From Arenicola marina (taxonomy: Eukaryota > Annelida > Polychaeta > Arenicolidae), in NCBI GenBank assembly GCA_964019135.1, contig CAXHSH010001334.1, positions 1 through 64,000 on the forward strand: DNA of 64,000 nucleotides. The letters are read 5' to 3'. How positions within the stretch are numbered: the stretch's first letter is position 1; the number at the start of each line of letters is the position of its first letter. Of the stretch, positions 54,237 through 64,000 are shown in pieces. Made by a program: the position numbers and the translations under genes. The notes under the pieces are model-generated. The model was not told the DNA's origin. It did no database searches and worked only from the letters and a program-made list of their open reading frames with translations.

Positions 54237-55080
54237 ATGTTAAGACGCAAAACGCTCAGAGGATTCTTCCTCCTGATCAGTACTTTACCGGTCGCCAGGG
54301 CAAACTGTGAACATAATAATCTATCATAGCTAAAAAAAGCCCATTCCCGTGCACCTTGTATTTTTATTGCAAGATGGTCAATTACCGGAACATGTCGCTT
54401 AAGTTATTATTTATAAATTTTATGAAGGACAGTAACAGAGCATGACATTCAATAAACGTTGAGGAACAGATGGCTTGTTATCATTGGAAGTCTGTGGGAC
54501 CTGTACAGGTGGAAGTAAGTGTGGACATATATGGACGGGGTTGCGTGCCCATTGGGATTTTGTTTTGTTTATCTAAACGACACTAAGACCCGTCGTCATT
54601 TGATATCTAGGGAAGCTGATTTCGGAATACGACAATTCAGAAGTGTTCAGGGAACCAGGTCATCCCGCGATTGACTACGTCAACTCTGAAATGTACAGGA
54701 CGCCGACTTCAGCAGGGGACCAGTCTGCAGATGCCAACGGACATTATGAACGCATGGACATGGCAACCAGAGAACCAGCTGGTCCGATTAACAGGGTATG
54801 ATGTTAACGGATATTTATAATATGTACATGTGCACAATGCGGTTACCATTTAGATATCAAATGGTATTGTTAAATTGCAAGTTAGGCATGTGGTTAGAGA
54901 GATATTGACGATATCTCTAATATGAACGGCATTACGCTGTGAACTGATCCCGTTGTGAACCATCAACGACTGGATGTCTGTGCAATTGAAGCTGTTCATA
55001 GTCCACGACATTACATAATTCTTAGTTGAATAATCACTGTTGTTGTCTCATTGCATGTGTACGCGTCCCTCCAACAGTGA
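54237..55080 (+). pseudogene. Collapsed receptor copy (locus 3): signal and tail exons only
   Basis: Exon 1 (54237-54306) encodes MLRRKTLRGFFLLISTLPVA then RAN, closest to locus 1, with a GTGAAC donor. The next family exon found is the tail exon at 54611-54795, encoding SEYDNSEVFREPGHP, IDYVNSEMYRTPTSAG and HYERMDMATREPAGPINR, closest to locus 2. No Ig or membrane exon lies in the 304 bp between. The micro-exon sequence (VYASLQQ, 55057-55080) is present, but its acceptor AG has become AT. Direct splicing of exon 1 to the tail exon would stay in frame and give a small secreted tail peptide, which is probably without function. Best read as a pseudogene made by deletion or by recombination between locus-1-like and locus-2-like parents. 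Confidence 0.75.
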
Positions 55081-56220
55081 TCGGCGGGAAGTGTGCCTCT
55101 GCATATGATGGCGTCAACATGGTCCAGATTTCGAATGCCATTGTACTTCACGCCAGATAACACTATAAGCAGGACAACTGCATAACTGAGCCAAGTTATA
55201 GGGGCTAGACATACATGTTGGGAGATTTGTTCTTGGCCTTTATGCAAATTAGTCCCCTGTCATCAAATATCGTGTCACCGTTAACATTGGATGACAATGG
55301 AACCAGAACTGACCTGGTATTAGTGTTCACTTTATGAAACCAGTGAGTCAATACCAACGATAAGTAAAGACGTTTGAGGTATGATTAGATCTTTATGTCG
55401 GTTATTTAACCGGTTGATCTATGTCTATACCAAGAGATCAACTTACGACGCAAATGGCCCGCTAGATGGTCGGACACTTCACCGTACATATATGGAATGG
55501 CTCCGCTGAAACAACTTTTCAGCTGGTTGTCTGCTGAAAACGCAATTACACGACCAATAAATCAATACGTAAGATGGTAGTTTTTATTTGGATATGTTTT
55601 AGAAATTCCAGACGTAAGCTGCATAAGAACACTCACGAGTAAACCTTCCTTTCTGGCTTTCTGCCAGGGCCTCACTTCACCCCACCCCTACCTCCCACTA
55701 ACATCCTCCGGCACACTAAGCACGTTAACTATTGAAACACCCTGACGTCACGCTTGCCATCATTCAATTGACACGTATTGAAGTTTGCGGCCTTGCCTGT
55801 ACATCAAGCGTCCTGAATTCCGGCTCAAAGTGAGGTATGTTGCGTCAAACTACCGTCCAAATGGACACTATTGTTGTAACGCCCTGAGCTTTCCACAATA
55901 GGGTGTGTAATGTAGACGAATAATTCAGTGCGATTGAGACACTACCGTATGACGACCTCTTTATACGTGGATGTCATGATAATTTTTACTAATGCGGGTG
56001 AGACTTGGCAGCTTTTGTTTTATATGGAGTCAATATACGGTTGACAGGTCAAACCCTTATCCTATATGTACATATATATATTTATGTCTTGCGCTACGAA
56101 AGGGTAATATAGCTGGCTCGCCCGCAGCTCGTTCCCTGCATTGTAATAGAATAACACAAGGAGTTATGTAAGTTGTTGGATAGGGCAATTTATTGCCGAG
56201 AATACAAGGTTCAAGATACA
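55081..56220. other. Noncoding stretch downstream of locus 3
   Basis: No gene, RNA or clear repeat was recognised. Confidence 0.45.
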
Positions 56221-56224
56221 AGAT

Positions 56225-56420
56225 TATCAGTGGCGGAAAAACCACATCGCCACTGATAAACATGTGGCGAAAAACAGCATCGCCACTAATAAAGATCTGG
56301 CGGAAAAACACATCGACACTAATATACATGTGGCGGAAAACATATCGCCAAGCAAAATGGTGAGGCGAAAACACATCGCTAATGACAAATATAGTGGCAA
56401 ACACATTGCCACTGAGATTT
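56225..56420. repeat. About 36-bp tandem repeat, five copies
   Basis: The unit is CATCGCCACTGATAAACATG then TGGCGAAAAACA. CGCCAC and GTGGCG within each unit are complementary, so each can form a small hairpin. Confidence 0.8.
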
Positions 56421-56689
56421 AAATGTAATACACATCTATGGCAATCAGATGTTAGACATGCAAATATTCATAGATACTAATTGATATATATATATATATA
56501 GATATACCACATTATGCTGTTCACTATGGATATTTATGAAAGGCTATATGAAAATAGATGTTGCCTTCATACATAGCAGGGAAGGTGCGGGGACAAACGC
56601 CTCGTGCAAATATGGAAATCACTGATCTAGGAATCATCCTAGTTTACTATGAATTATTTCTTTAAAGTTAACTTAGTTTAGTAGATATT

Positions 56690-57490
56690 TTTGAAATTAT
56701 CCAAATACATATGCCGAGATACAAATTTTCGTCTTATGTCGGTGTGTTCCGTGAGTCTGTGTGTCTGTGTGTCTGTTTGTAACGCTGCGCATTATCTTTC
56801 GAACGCCTTATGATATCAACGTCTAAATTCACAAAAAGATCCAGAATAGCAATCGTCAGGCTAAGTTCGTAGATGGGCCATGTAGGTCAAAGGTCAAGGG
56901 TCACAGGAATTGTTCGAAATTTGCTTAACCATTGAAAGATAGGACCAAAAAACGGCAAACTCGCTATTAGCGTTCACAGTTTTCACTTAACCTCGCTCAA
57001 AATTATTTCACGTTTTAGGCCCATAGGTACCTTCTATATCGCTTTTCATTTGTGCAAATCGTCCGAATAGTTTTTGTGCTAAAAATTCCTAAAATTTAAC
57101 ATGGGACCCTACGGGAGTATTTTGGCGGAAACATGGCCTCCTCAAGTTCTCCATGAAGGGTACATGTCAGACAAACCACACCTTGCGTAGACATGACATT
57201 ACCATTTGAGCGCAAAGTACTATATTGATTAAGGTCACGGTTCCAAGGTCAAAGTCACATCAAGGTCAAGGTCACGAAACATGTTTTCCCGCGTAACTTC
57301 GTTATTATTTGGTCTCGAGATTCAGGATTTTTTCAGACTATTCTTCAGAGACTACGTGACTACATAAATGCAGGTAGATGACTCATATGTGGTGGAATAT
57401 GTACCCACATTACTGACATCATGTATGCCAAATGCCATCGAAATCGAACTAGTGGTTTGTTATTATTTATTCGATAATTCGATCCCAAAG
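56690..57490. repeat. Dispersed repeat with nuclear-receptor half-sites
   Basis: Contains GTGTGTCTGTGTGTCTGT, then AGGTCAAAGGTCA at 56884-56896 and a further AAGGTCAAGGTCACG at 57261-57275. Its general layout resembles the block starting at 35600. No coding frame is supported. Confidence 0.4.
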
Positions 57491-58180
57491 TAAAAAAAAA
57501 AAAATCATGGGCGAACTTCCTCTGACGTTGACGTCAATAGGTGCCGTAATGGCAAGTAACACGTCATTTTTGCTCTGACGCAACAGTCGATATGCAGTGT
57601 CTTGTGGGAAGGGTGCGTAGGGCACGCGCCTTCCCTCGTATCGAGTTTAAAACAAAGGTGGACTGTCGTGGTGTCCACGGAGTGTAAACAATTGGGTGAT
57701 CATGTGACCTGCTCGACACGAAGCGCGCGCACGTTACAACAGGAGTAGAACCATACCTTGCTTTTCTCACAGTGAATAAACTTGTGAGTTCCAGGGAATG
57801 GCCTACTCAGCAGGTTGGCCCATCGGCCTACCAACGCCCCCGCCCCCTTCCACCCCCGCCTTATCGGGTTTACCACCACCCCTAACGAGGAAACGAAAGA
57901 CCGATCGATAAAGCGTTTTCGTTTGCTCGTGCGTGTTACGGTACATAACACCTTAAGCCGATTCGCTTGTTTTTGACATGCGTGTTTAGATCGAACTTGT
58001 CTTACGAAGCACCACACTGCTATTAGACGTAATGTCTGTATTCTAAAAAATACCAGTGTGGAAGATGAAGCGAAAAACAATGTTGGGTTTTCTTGACGTT
58101 TTTGTGCACATGAAGACGAAATTCGGGCAAGAAACCTACCGGGGTAATAACTGCGGCTTGAAGTGCTGCTCATTACACCG
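57491..58180. other. Noncoding stretch
   Basis: A 219-codon minus-strand frame (58359-57700) crosses this region, but its first third is produced by the adjacent 17-bp array and the rest shows no domain or splice context. I see no supported feature. Confidence 0.4.
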
Positions 58181-58184
58181 AAGT

Positions 58185-58400
58185 AGTACAGGCGTGGCCG
58201 TAGTACAGACGTGGCCGTAACACAGGCGTGACCGTAGTACAGGCGGGACCCTAGCACAGGTGTGGCCATAGTACAGGCGTGGCCGTAGTACAGGCGTGGC
58301 CGTAGTACAGGTGTGACCCTAGTACAGGCGTGGCCGTAACACAGGCGTGACCGTAGCACAGGCGGAACTCTAGTCCAGGGTGATCGTAGTACAGACGTAG
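58185..58400. repeat. 17-bp tandem repeat, about 12 copies
   Basis: The unit is GTAGTACAGGCGTGGCC, with variants GTAACACAGGCGTGACC and GTAGTACAGGTGTGACC. Confidence 0.85.
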
Positions 58401-58785
58401 GGTAATCTGATAATCATCAATAAATTTAGGGACGCAGAAGAGAGACCTAGCGATACATCATCATACATAGAACACCAAAAGGGAAACATTTGATATCAAG
58501 GCTATTTACTGGCGCAAACAAAGACAGCAGCCTTAAGTAAAGACCAACGAAATATTTATTGCGGGCAGCAGGAAAGAACACATCGGGCCCGGTAAGTTTA
58601 TTACTTATGCTGCGATTCGTCAGTGGTGCCTGACTTAATCCAAAAAGTGGAGACAAAACATGGTAATAACTACGAAGTTATTAAATAGCTCAAGCTTTAG
58701 CTTTAAAAAAACTAATGCAAGTTAAATATCTTTAAGTTTGAGAACTTTAAGGTTACCGTGACTTCAACTTCCAGACTACATGTGC
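58401..58785. other. Noncoding stretch
   Basis: Nothing recognised between the two tandem arrays. Confidence 0.45.
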
Positions 58786-61700
58786 GTAGGCCGGTAACAT
58801 GTTGTAGCGAGAGGGTGCTTTAGATGTCAGCCGGCCCTTAACATGTAACGAAAGGGTAGTTTAGAAGTCAGCAGGGCCGTAACATGTTGTAACGAGAGGG
58901 TGTTTTAGATGTTCGCAGGCCGGTAACATATTGTAACGGGAGGGTGCTTTAGATGTCCGCAAGTCGGTAACATGTTGTAACCAGAGGGTGTTTTAGATGT
59001 CCGCAGGCCGGTAACATGTTGTAGCGAGAGGGTGCTTTAGATGTCAGCAGGCCCGTAAAATGTTGTAACGAGAGGGTGTTTTAGATGTCCGCAGGCCGGT
59101 AACATGTAACGAGAGGGCGCTTTTGATGTCCGTGGGCCCGTAACATGTAACGAAAGGGTAGTTTAGAAGTCAGCAGGCCCGTTACATGTTGTAACGAGAG
59201 AGTGTTTTAGATGTCCGCAAGCCGGTAACATATTGTAACGCTAGGGTGCTTTAGATGTCCGCAAGCCGGTAACATGTTGTAACCAGAAGGGGTTTTAGAT
59301 GTCCGCAGGCCCGTAACATGTTGTAATGAGAGGGTGCTTTAGATGTCATCCGGCCGGTAACCAGTTGTAACCAGTGGGTGCTTTAGATGTCCGCAGGCCG
59401 GTAACATGTTGTAACGAGAGGGTGCTTTAGATGTCTGCAGGCCGGTAACATGTTGTAACTAGAGAATGTTTTAGATGTCCGCAGATTCGTTACATGCTGT
59501 AACGAGATTTTACTTTAGATATCCCGCAGGCCCGTAACATGTATCGAAAGGGTAGTTTAGAAGTCAGCAGGTCCGTAACATGTTGTAACGGGAGGGTGCT
59601 TTAGATGTCCGCAGGCCCGTAACATGTAACGAAAGGGTAGTTTAGAAGTCAGCAGGTCCGTAACATGTTGTAGCGCGAGGTTGCTTTATATATCCGCAGA
59701 CCCGTAACATGTTGTAACGAGAGGGTGCGTTAGATGTCCGCCGGCCGGTAACATGTTGTAACGAAATAATTCTTTAGATATCCGCAGGTCAGTAACATAT
59801 TGTAACGGGGGGGGGGTGCTTTAGATGTCCCCAGACCCGTAACATATAACAAGATGGTAGTTTAAATGTCCACAGACCTGTAACATGTTGTAACGAGAGT
59901 GTGTTTTAGATGTCCTCAGGCCGGTAACCAGTTGTAACCAGTGAGTTCTTTAGATGTCCGCAGTCCGGTAAAATGTAATGATTGGGTGCTTTAGACGTCC
60001 GCAGGCCCATAACATGTTGTAACGAGACGGGGCTTTAGATGTCCGCAGTCCTGTAGCATGTTGCAACGAGAGAGTGTTTTGGATGTCTGCAGGCCCGTAA
60101 CATGTAACGAGATGGAAGTTTAAGTGTGGGCAGGCCTGTAACAAGTTGTAACGAGAGGGTATTTTAGAGGTCCTCGGGCCGGTAACCAGTTGAAACCAGT
60201 GGGTGCTTTAGATGTCCGCACGCCGGTAACATGTTGTAACGAGTGGGTGCTTTAGACCTCCGCAGGTCCGAAACATGTAACGAGAGGGTGCTTTAGATGT
60301 CCTCAGGCCCGTAACATGTTGCAACGAAAGGGTGCGCTAGATGACCGCAGGTCGGTAACATGTTGTAACGAGAGGGTGCTTTAGATGTCCGCAGTCCTGT
60401 AGCATGTTGCAACGAGAGGGTGCTTTATATGTCCGCAGGCCCGTAACATGTAACGAGATGGTAGTCTAAATGTCCACAGGCCCGTAACATGTTGTAATGA
60501 GAGGGTGTTTTAGATGTCAGCAGGCCGGTAACCAGTTGTAACCAGTGGGTGCTTTAGATATCCGCAGGCCGGTAACATGTAACCAGAGGGTAGTTTAGAA
60601 GGCAGCAGGTCCGTAACATGTTGCAACGGGAGGGTGCTTTAGATGTCCGCAGGCCCGTAACATGTAACGAAAGGGTAGTTTAGAAGTCAGCAGGTCCGTA
60701 ACATGTTGTAGCGCGAGGGTGCTTTATATATCCGCAGGCCCGTAACATGTTGTAACGAGAGGGTGCGTTAGATGTCCGCCGGCCGGTAACATGTTGTAAC
60801 GAAATGATTCTTTAGATATCCGCAGGTCAGTAACATATTGTAACAGGGGGGGGGTGCTTTAGATGTCCGCACGCCGGTAACATGTTGTAACGAGTGGGTG
60901 CTTTAGACCTCCGCAAGTCCGAAACATGTAACGAGAGTGTGCTTTAGATGACCGCAGGTCGGTAACATGTTGTAACGAGAGGGTGCTTTAGATGTCCGCA
61001 GTCCTGTAGCATGTTGCAACGAGAGGGTGCTTTATATGTCCGGAGGCCCGTAACATGTAATGAGATGGTAGTTTAAATGTCCACAGGCCCGTAACATGTT
61101 GTAATGAGACGGTGTTTTAGATGTCAGCAGGCCGGTAACCAGTTGTAACCAGTGAGTGCTTTAGATATCCGCAGGCCGGTAACATGTTGTAACGAGAGGG
61201 TGCTTTAGATGTCCGCCGGCCGGTAACATGTTGTAACTAGAGGATTTTTTAGATGTCCGCAGATCCGTTACATGTTGTAACTAGATTTTGCTTTAGATAT
61301 CCAGCAGGCCCGTAACATGTATCGAAAGGGTAGCTTAGAAGTCAGCAGGCCCGAAACATGTAACGAGAGGGTAGTTTAGAAGGCAGCAGGTCCGTAACAT
61401 GTTGTAACGGGAGGGTGCTTTAGATGTCCGCAGGCCCGTAACATGTAACGAAAGTGTAGTTTAGTAGTCAGCAGGTCCGTAACATGTTGTAGCGCGAGGG
61501 TGCTTTATATATCCGCAGGCCCGTAACATGTTGTAACGAGAGGGTGCGTTAGATGTCCGCCGGCCGGTAACATGTTGTAACGAAATGATTCTTTAGATAT
61601 CCGCAGGTCAGTAACATATTGTAACGGGGGGGGGTGCTTTAGATGTCCGCAGACCCGTAACATGTTGCAACGAGAGGGTGCTTTAGATGTCCTCATACCC

Positions 61701-63395
61701 GTAACATGTAACGAGATGGTAGTTTAAATGTCCGCAGGCCCGTAACATGTTGTAACGAGAGTGTGTTTTAGATGTCCTCAGGCCGGTAACCAGTTGTAAC
61801 CAGTGAGTTCTTTAGATGTCCGCAGTCCGGTAACATGTAATGAGTGGGTGCTTTAGATGTCCGCAGGCCCAAAACATGTTGTAACGAGAGGGGGCTTTAG
61901 ATGTCCGCAGTCCTGTAGCATGTTGCAACGAGAGTGTGTTTTGGATGTCTGCAGGCCCGTAACATGTAACGAGATGGTAGTTTAAATGTCCGCATGCCTG
62001 TAACATGTTGTAACGAGAGGGTGTTTTAGATGTCCTCAGGCCGGTAACCAGTTGAAACCAGTGAGTGCTTTAGATATCTGCAGGCCGGTAACATGTTGTA
62101 ACGAGAGGGTGCTTTAGATGTCCGCCGGCCGGTAACATGTTGTAACTAGAGGATTTTTTAGATGTCCGCAGATCCGTTACATGTTGTAACTAGATTTTGC
62201 TTTAGATATCCAGCAGGCCCGTAACATGTATCGAAAGGGTAGCTTAGAAGTCAGCAGGCCCGAAACATGTAACGAGAGGGTAGTTTAGAAGGCAGCAGGT
62301 CCGTAACATGTTGTAACGGGAGGGTGCTTTAGATGTCCGCAGGCCCGTAACATGTAACGAAAGTGTACTTTAGTAGTCAGCAGGTCCGTAACATGTTGTA
62401 GCGCGAGGGTGCTTTATATATCCGCAGGCCCGTAACATGTTGTAACGAGAGGGTGCGTTAGATGTCCGCCGGCCGGTAACATGTTGTAACGAAATGATTC
62501 TTTAGATATCCGCAGGTCAGTAACATATTGTAACGGGGGGGGGGTGCTTTAGATGTCCGCAGACCCGTAACATGTTGCAACGAGAGGGTGCTTTAGATGT
62601 CCTCATACCCGTAACATGTAACGAGATGGTAGTTTAAATGTCCGCAGGCCCGTAACATGTTGTAACGAGAGTGTGTTTTAGATGTCCTCAGGCCGGTAAC
62701 CAGTTGTAACCAGTGAGTTCTTTAGATGTCCGCAGTCCGGTAACATGTAATGAGTGGGTGCTTTAGATGTCCGCAGGCCCAAAACATGTTGTAACGAGAG
62801 GGGGCTTTAGATGTCCGCAGTCCTGTAGCATGTTGCAACGAGAGTGTGTTTTGGATGTCTGCAGGCCCGTAACATGTAACGAGATGGTAGTTTAAATGTC
62901 CGCATGCCTGTAACATGTTGTAACGAGAGGGTGTTTTAGATGTCCTCAGGCCGGTAACCAGTTGAAACCAGTGGGTGCTTTAGATGTCCGCACGCCGGTA
63001 ACATGTTGTAACGAGTGGGTGCTTTAGACCTCCGCAAGTCCGAAACATGTAACGAGAGGGTGCTTTAGATGTCCGCAGGCCCGTAACATGTTGCAACGAA
63101 AGGGTGCGCTAGATGACCGCAGGTCGGTAACATGTTGTAACGAGAGGGTGCTTTAGATGTCCGCAGTCCTGTAGCATGTTGCAACGAGAGGGTGCTTTAT
63201 ATGTCCGCAGGCCTGTAACATGTAACGAGATGGTAGTTTAAATGTCCGCAGGCCCGTAACATGTTGTAACGAGAGTGTGCGCTAGATGACCGCAGGCCGG
63301 TAACATGTTGAAACGAGAACTCGCTCCAAATGTCCGCAGACCCGTAACATGTAGCGAGAGGGTGTTTTACATGTCTAAAGGCCCGTGTCTGTCTG
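58786..63395. repeat. Large 41-44-bp minisatellite with 910-bp higher-order repeats
   Basis: About 105 copies. The full monomer is GGTAACATGTTGTAACGAGA then GGGTGCTTTAGATGTCCGCAGG. A shorter type lacks one GTTGTAAC step (CGTAACATGTAACGAGATGG). A higher-order unit of 910 bp is seen twice: about 61141-62050 and 62051-62960, nearly identical (one change noted in the part checked closely). Partial copies of the same blocks appear at 59580-59830, 60560-60860 and 62980-63260. All frames in it are repeat products. Confidence 0.9.
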
Positions 63396-64000
63396 GCGGC
63401 TAAGTGCGTGTTAACATATTTTAAATAATACCTTTAATTATCCACGGGAGCCGATAATGACTTGCATATATTTCCGCCATTTGATCTGCACTTGACCCCA
63501 TGCCCCCCCCCTACATTCCAACAATGGTACGCATACGTCATTAAATCGAGCATAATGTCATTATAATATCCTGGTCTAAGTGGACGACAGACCAGGGGCC
63601 GTAAGTTCAAAACGCCAGGGGCAAAATATTTCGTATTAGAATAGGACATCAGCATGGAGCGGGGCGAAATATCTGGCCCACGCCGTTCGCACATACGGGC
63701 TCAAGTCGCACCTTCCAATTTACGATATCGATCCCTGACGCCATTTTCAATACCGCTTGTAGGACACTCAACATCCTTTGGCAGTCCTCTAGACTCAAGA
63801 TCCAGGCTTGGTGAGGGACTCAAGTTAAAATGAGACCCTAGTAGTAGTAATTAGCATGAGTAATGATTAATGCATGTATGCCGTAAATATGCATGCAGGG
63901 CATGGTGCTAGAAATAAGACTCAAATGGTCCTCTATAGCTCAGTGCATTCAGCGCTCTGGCCACCTGAGAGTCTAACTTCACGTGGATCGGTGCTGGACA
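63396..64000. other. Noncoding end of window
   Basis: No gene is supported. TATAGCTCAGTGC at 63936 resembles a polymerase III A box, but no B box is visible before the window ends. Confidence 0.35.

Noticed and set aside
57700-58359. 219-codon minus-strand frame, the second longest in the window
   Set aside because: Its first third is the 17-bp array read as RLYYGHAC repeats; the remainder has no domain and no splice sites.
59950-62916. Repeated 64-codon minus-strand frames (LQACGHLNYHLVTCYGPADI)
   Set aside because: They are the 41-44-bp minisatellite translated; two are identical because of the 910-bp higher-order repeat.
63936-64000. tRNA gene at the right edge
   Set aside because: Only an A-box-like TATAGCTCAGTGC; no B box or cloverleaf is seen before the window ends.

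Overview
The window is animal nuclear DNA. It has spliced genes with GT/AG introns and phase-1 immunoglobulin (Ig) exons, several retroelement classes, tRNA-derived SINEs and many minisatellites. Nothing is operon-like or prokaryotic. The repeats (iterated tRNA-SINEs, DIRS-type elements, AGGTCAAAGGTCA-bearing repeats) and an Ig receptor family with CxxxC domains suggest a marine invertebrate, most likely a mollusc. That assignment is an inference, not a demonstration.

The core is a plus-strand cluster of related receptor loci. Locus 1 (23429-27447) reads as an intact 7-exon gene of 500 residues: signal peptide, three Ig domains, a VPA-repeat stalk, one membrane helix, and a tail with five tyrosine motifs. 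The last motif (YAAL) sits on its own 30-nt micro-exon. Locus 2 (42648-48441) has the same exon plan, but one extra base in a 7-A run of its tail exon would end the protein just after the membrane helix. An orphan first exon of the same type (40741-40810) lies upstream, with its second exon overwritten by a SINE. Locus 3 (54237-55080) is a collapsed copy with a locus-1-type promoter and signal exon, a locus-2-type tail exon, no Ig or membrane exons, and no acceptor before its micro-exon. Upstream DNA of loci 1 and 3 (15190-16480 and 52195-53975) is also duplicated, so the family spread by segmental duplication and was then broken up by repeats. A surface recognition or immune role is inferred from the architecture only.

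Layout: 1-3520 and 10971-13480 are AT-rich diverged satellite, split by a 7.4-kb insertion. The insertion is a short and a long copy, head to tail, of a tyrosine-recombinase (DIRS-like) retroelement fossil. 13.5-23.3 kb is noncoding, with G/C-rich tracts, the first upstream duplicate, 72-bp and 19-bp tandem repeats, a tRNA-like sequence and a long-TIR foldback element. 23.3-28.0 kb is locus 1. 28.2-32.9 kb holds an L1-like LINE fragment with 5' tandem monomers and a broken Ty3-type LTR element. 33.2-34.2 kb is a SINE whose A-box half is repeated 14 times. 35.6-40.5 kb is repeat-rich, with nuclear-receptor half-sites, a foldback, TGACGTCA-rich duplicates and one candidate minus-strand exon. 40.7-48.5 kb is locus 2. 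49.0-49.8 kb is a minus-strand LINE remnant. 51.3-55.1 kb is the second upstream duplicate and locus 3. 58.8-63.4 kb is a 41-44-bp minisatellite with a near-perfect 910-bp higher-order repeat.

All exon joins come from reading frame, splice consensus and comparison between the three loci. No transcript or database evidence was available.
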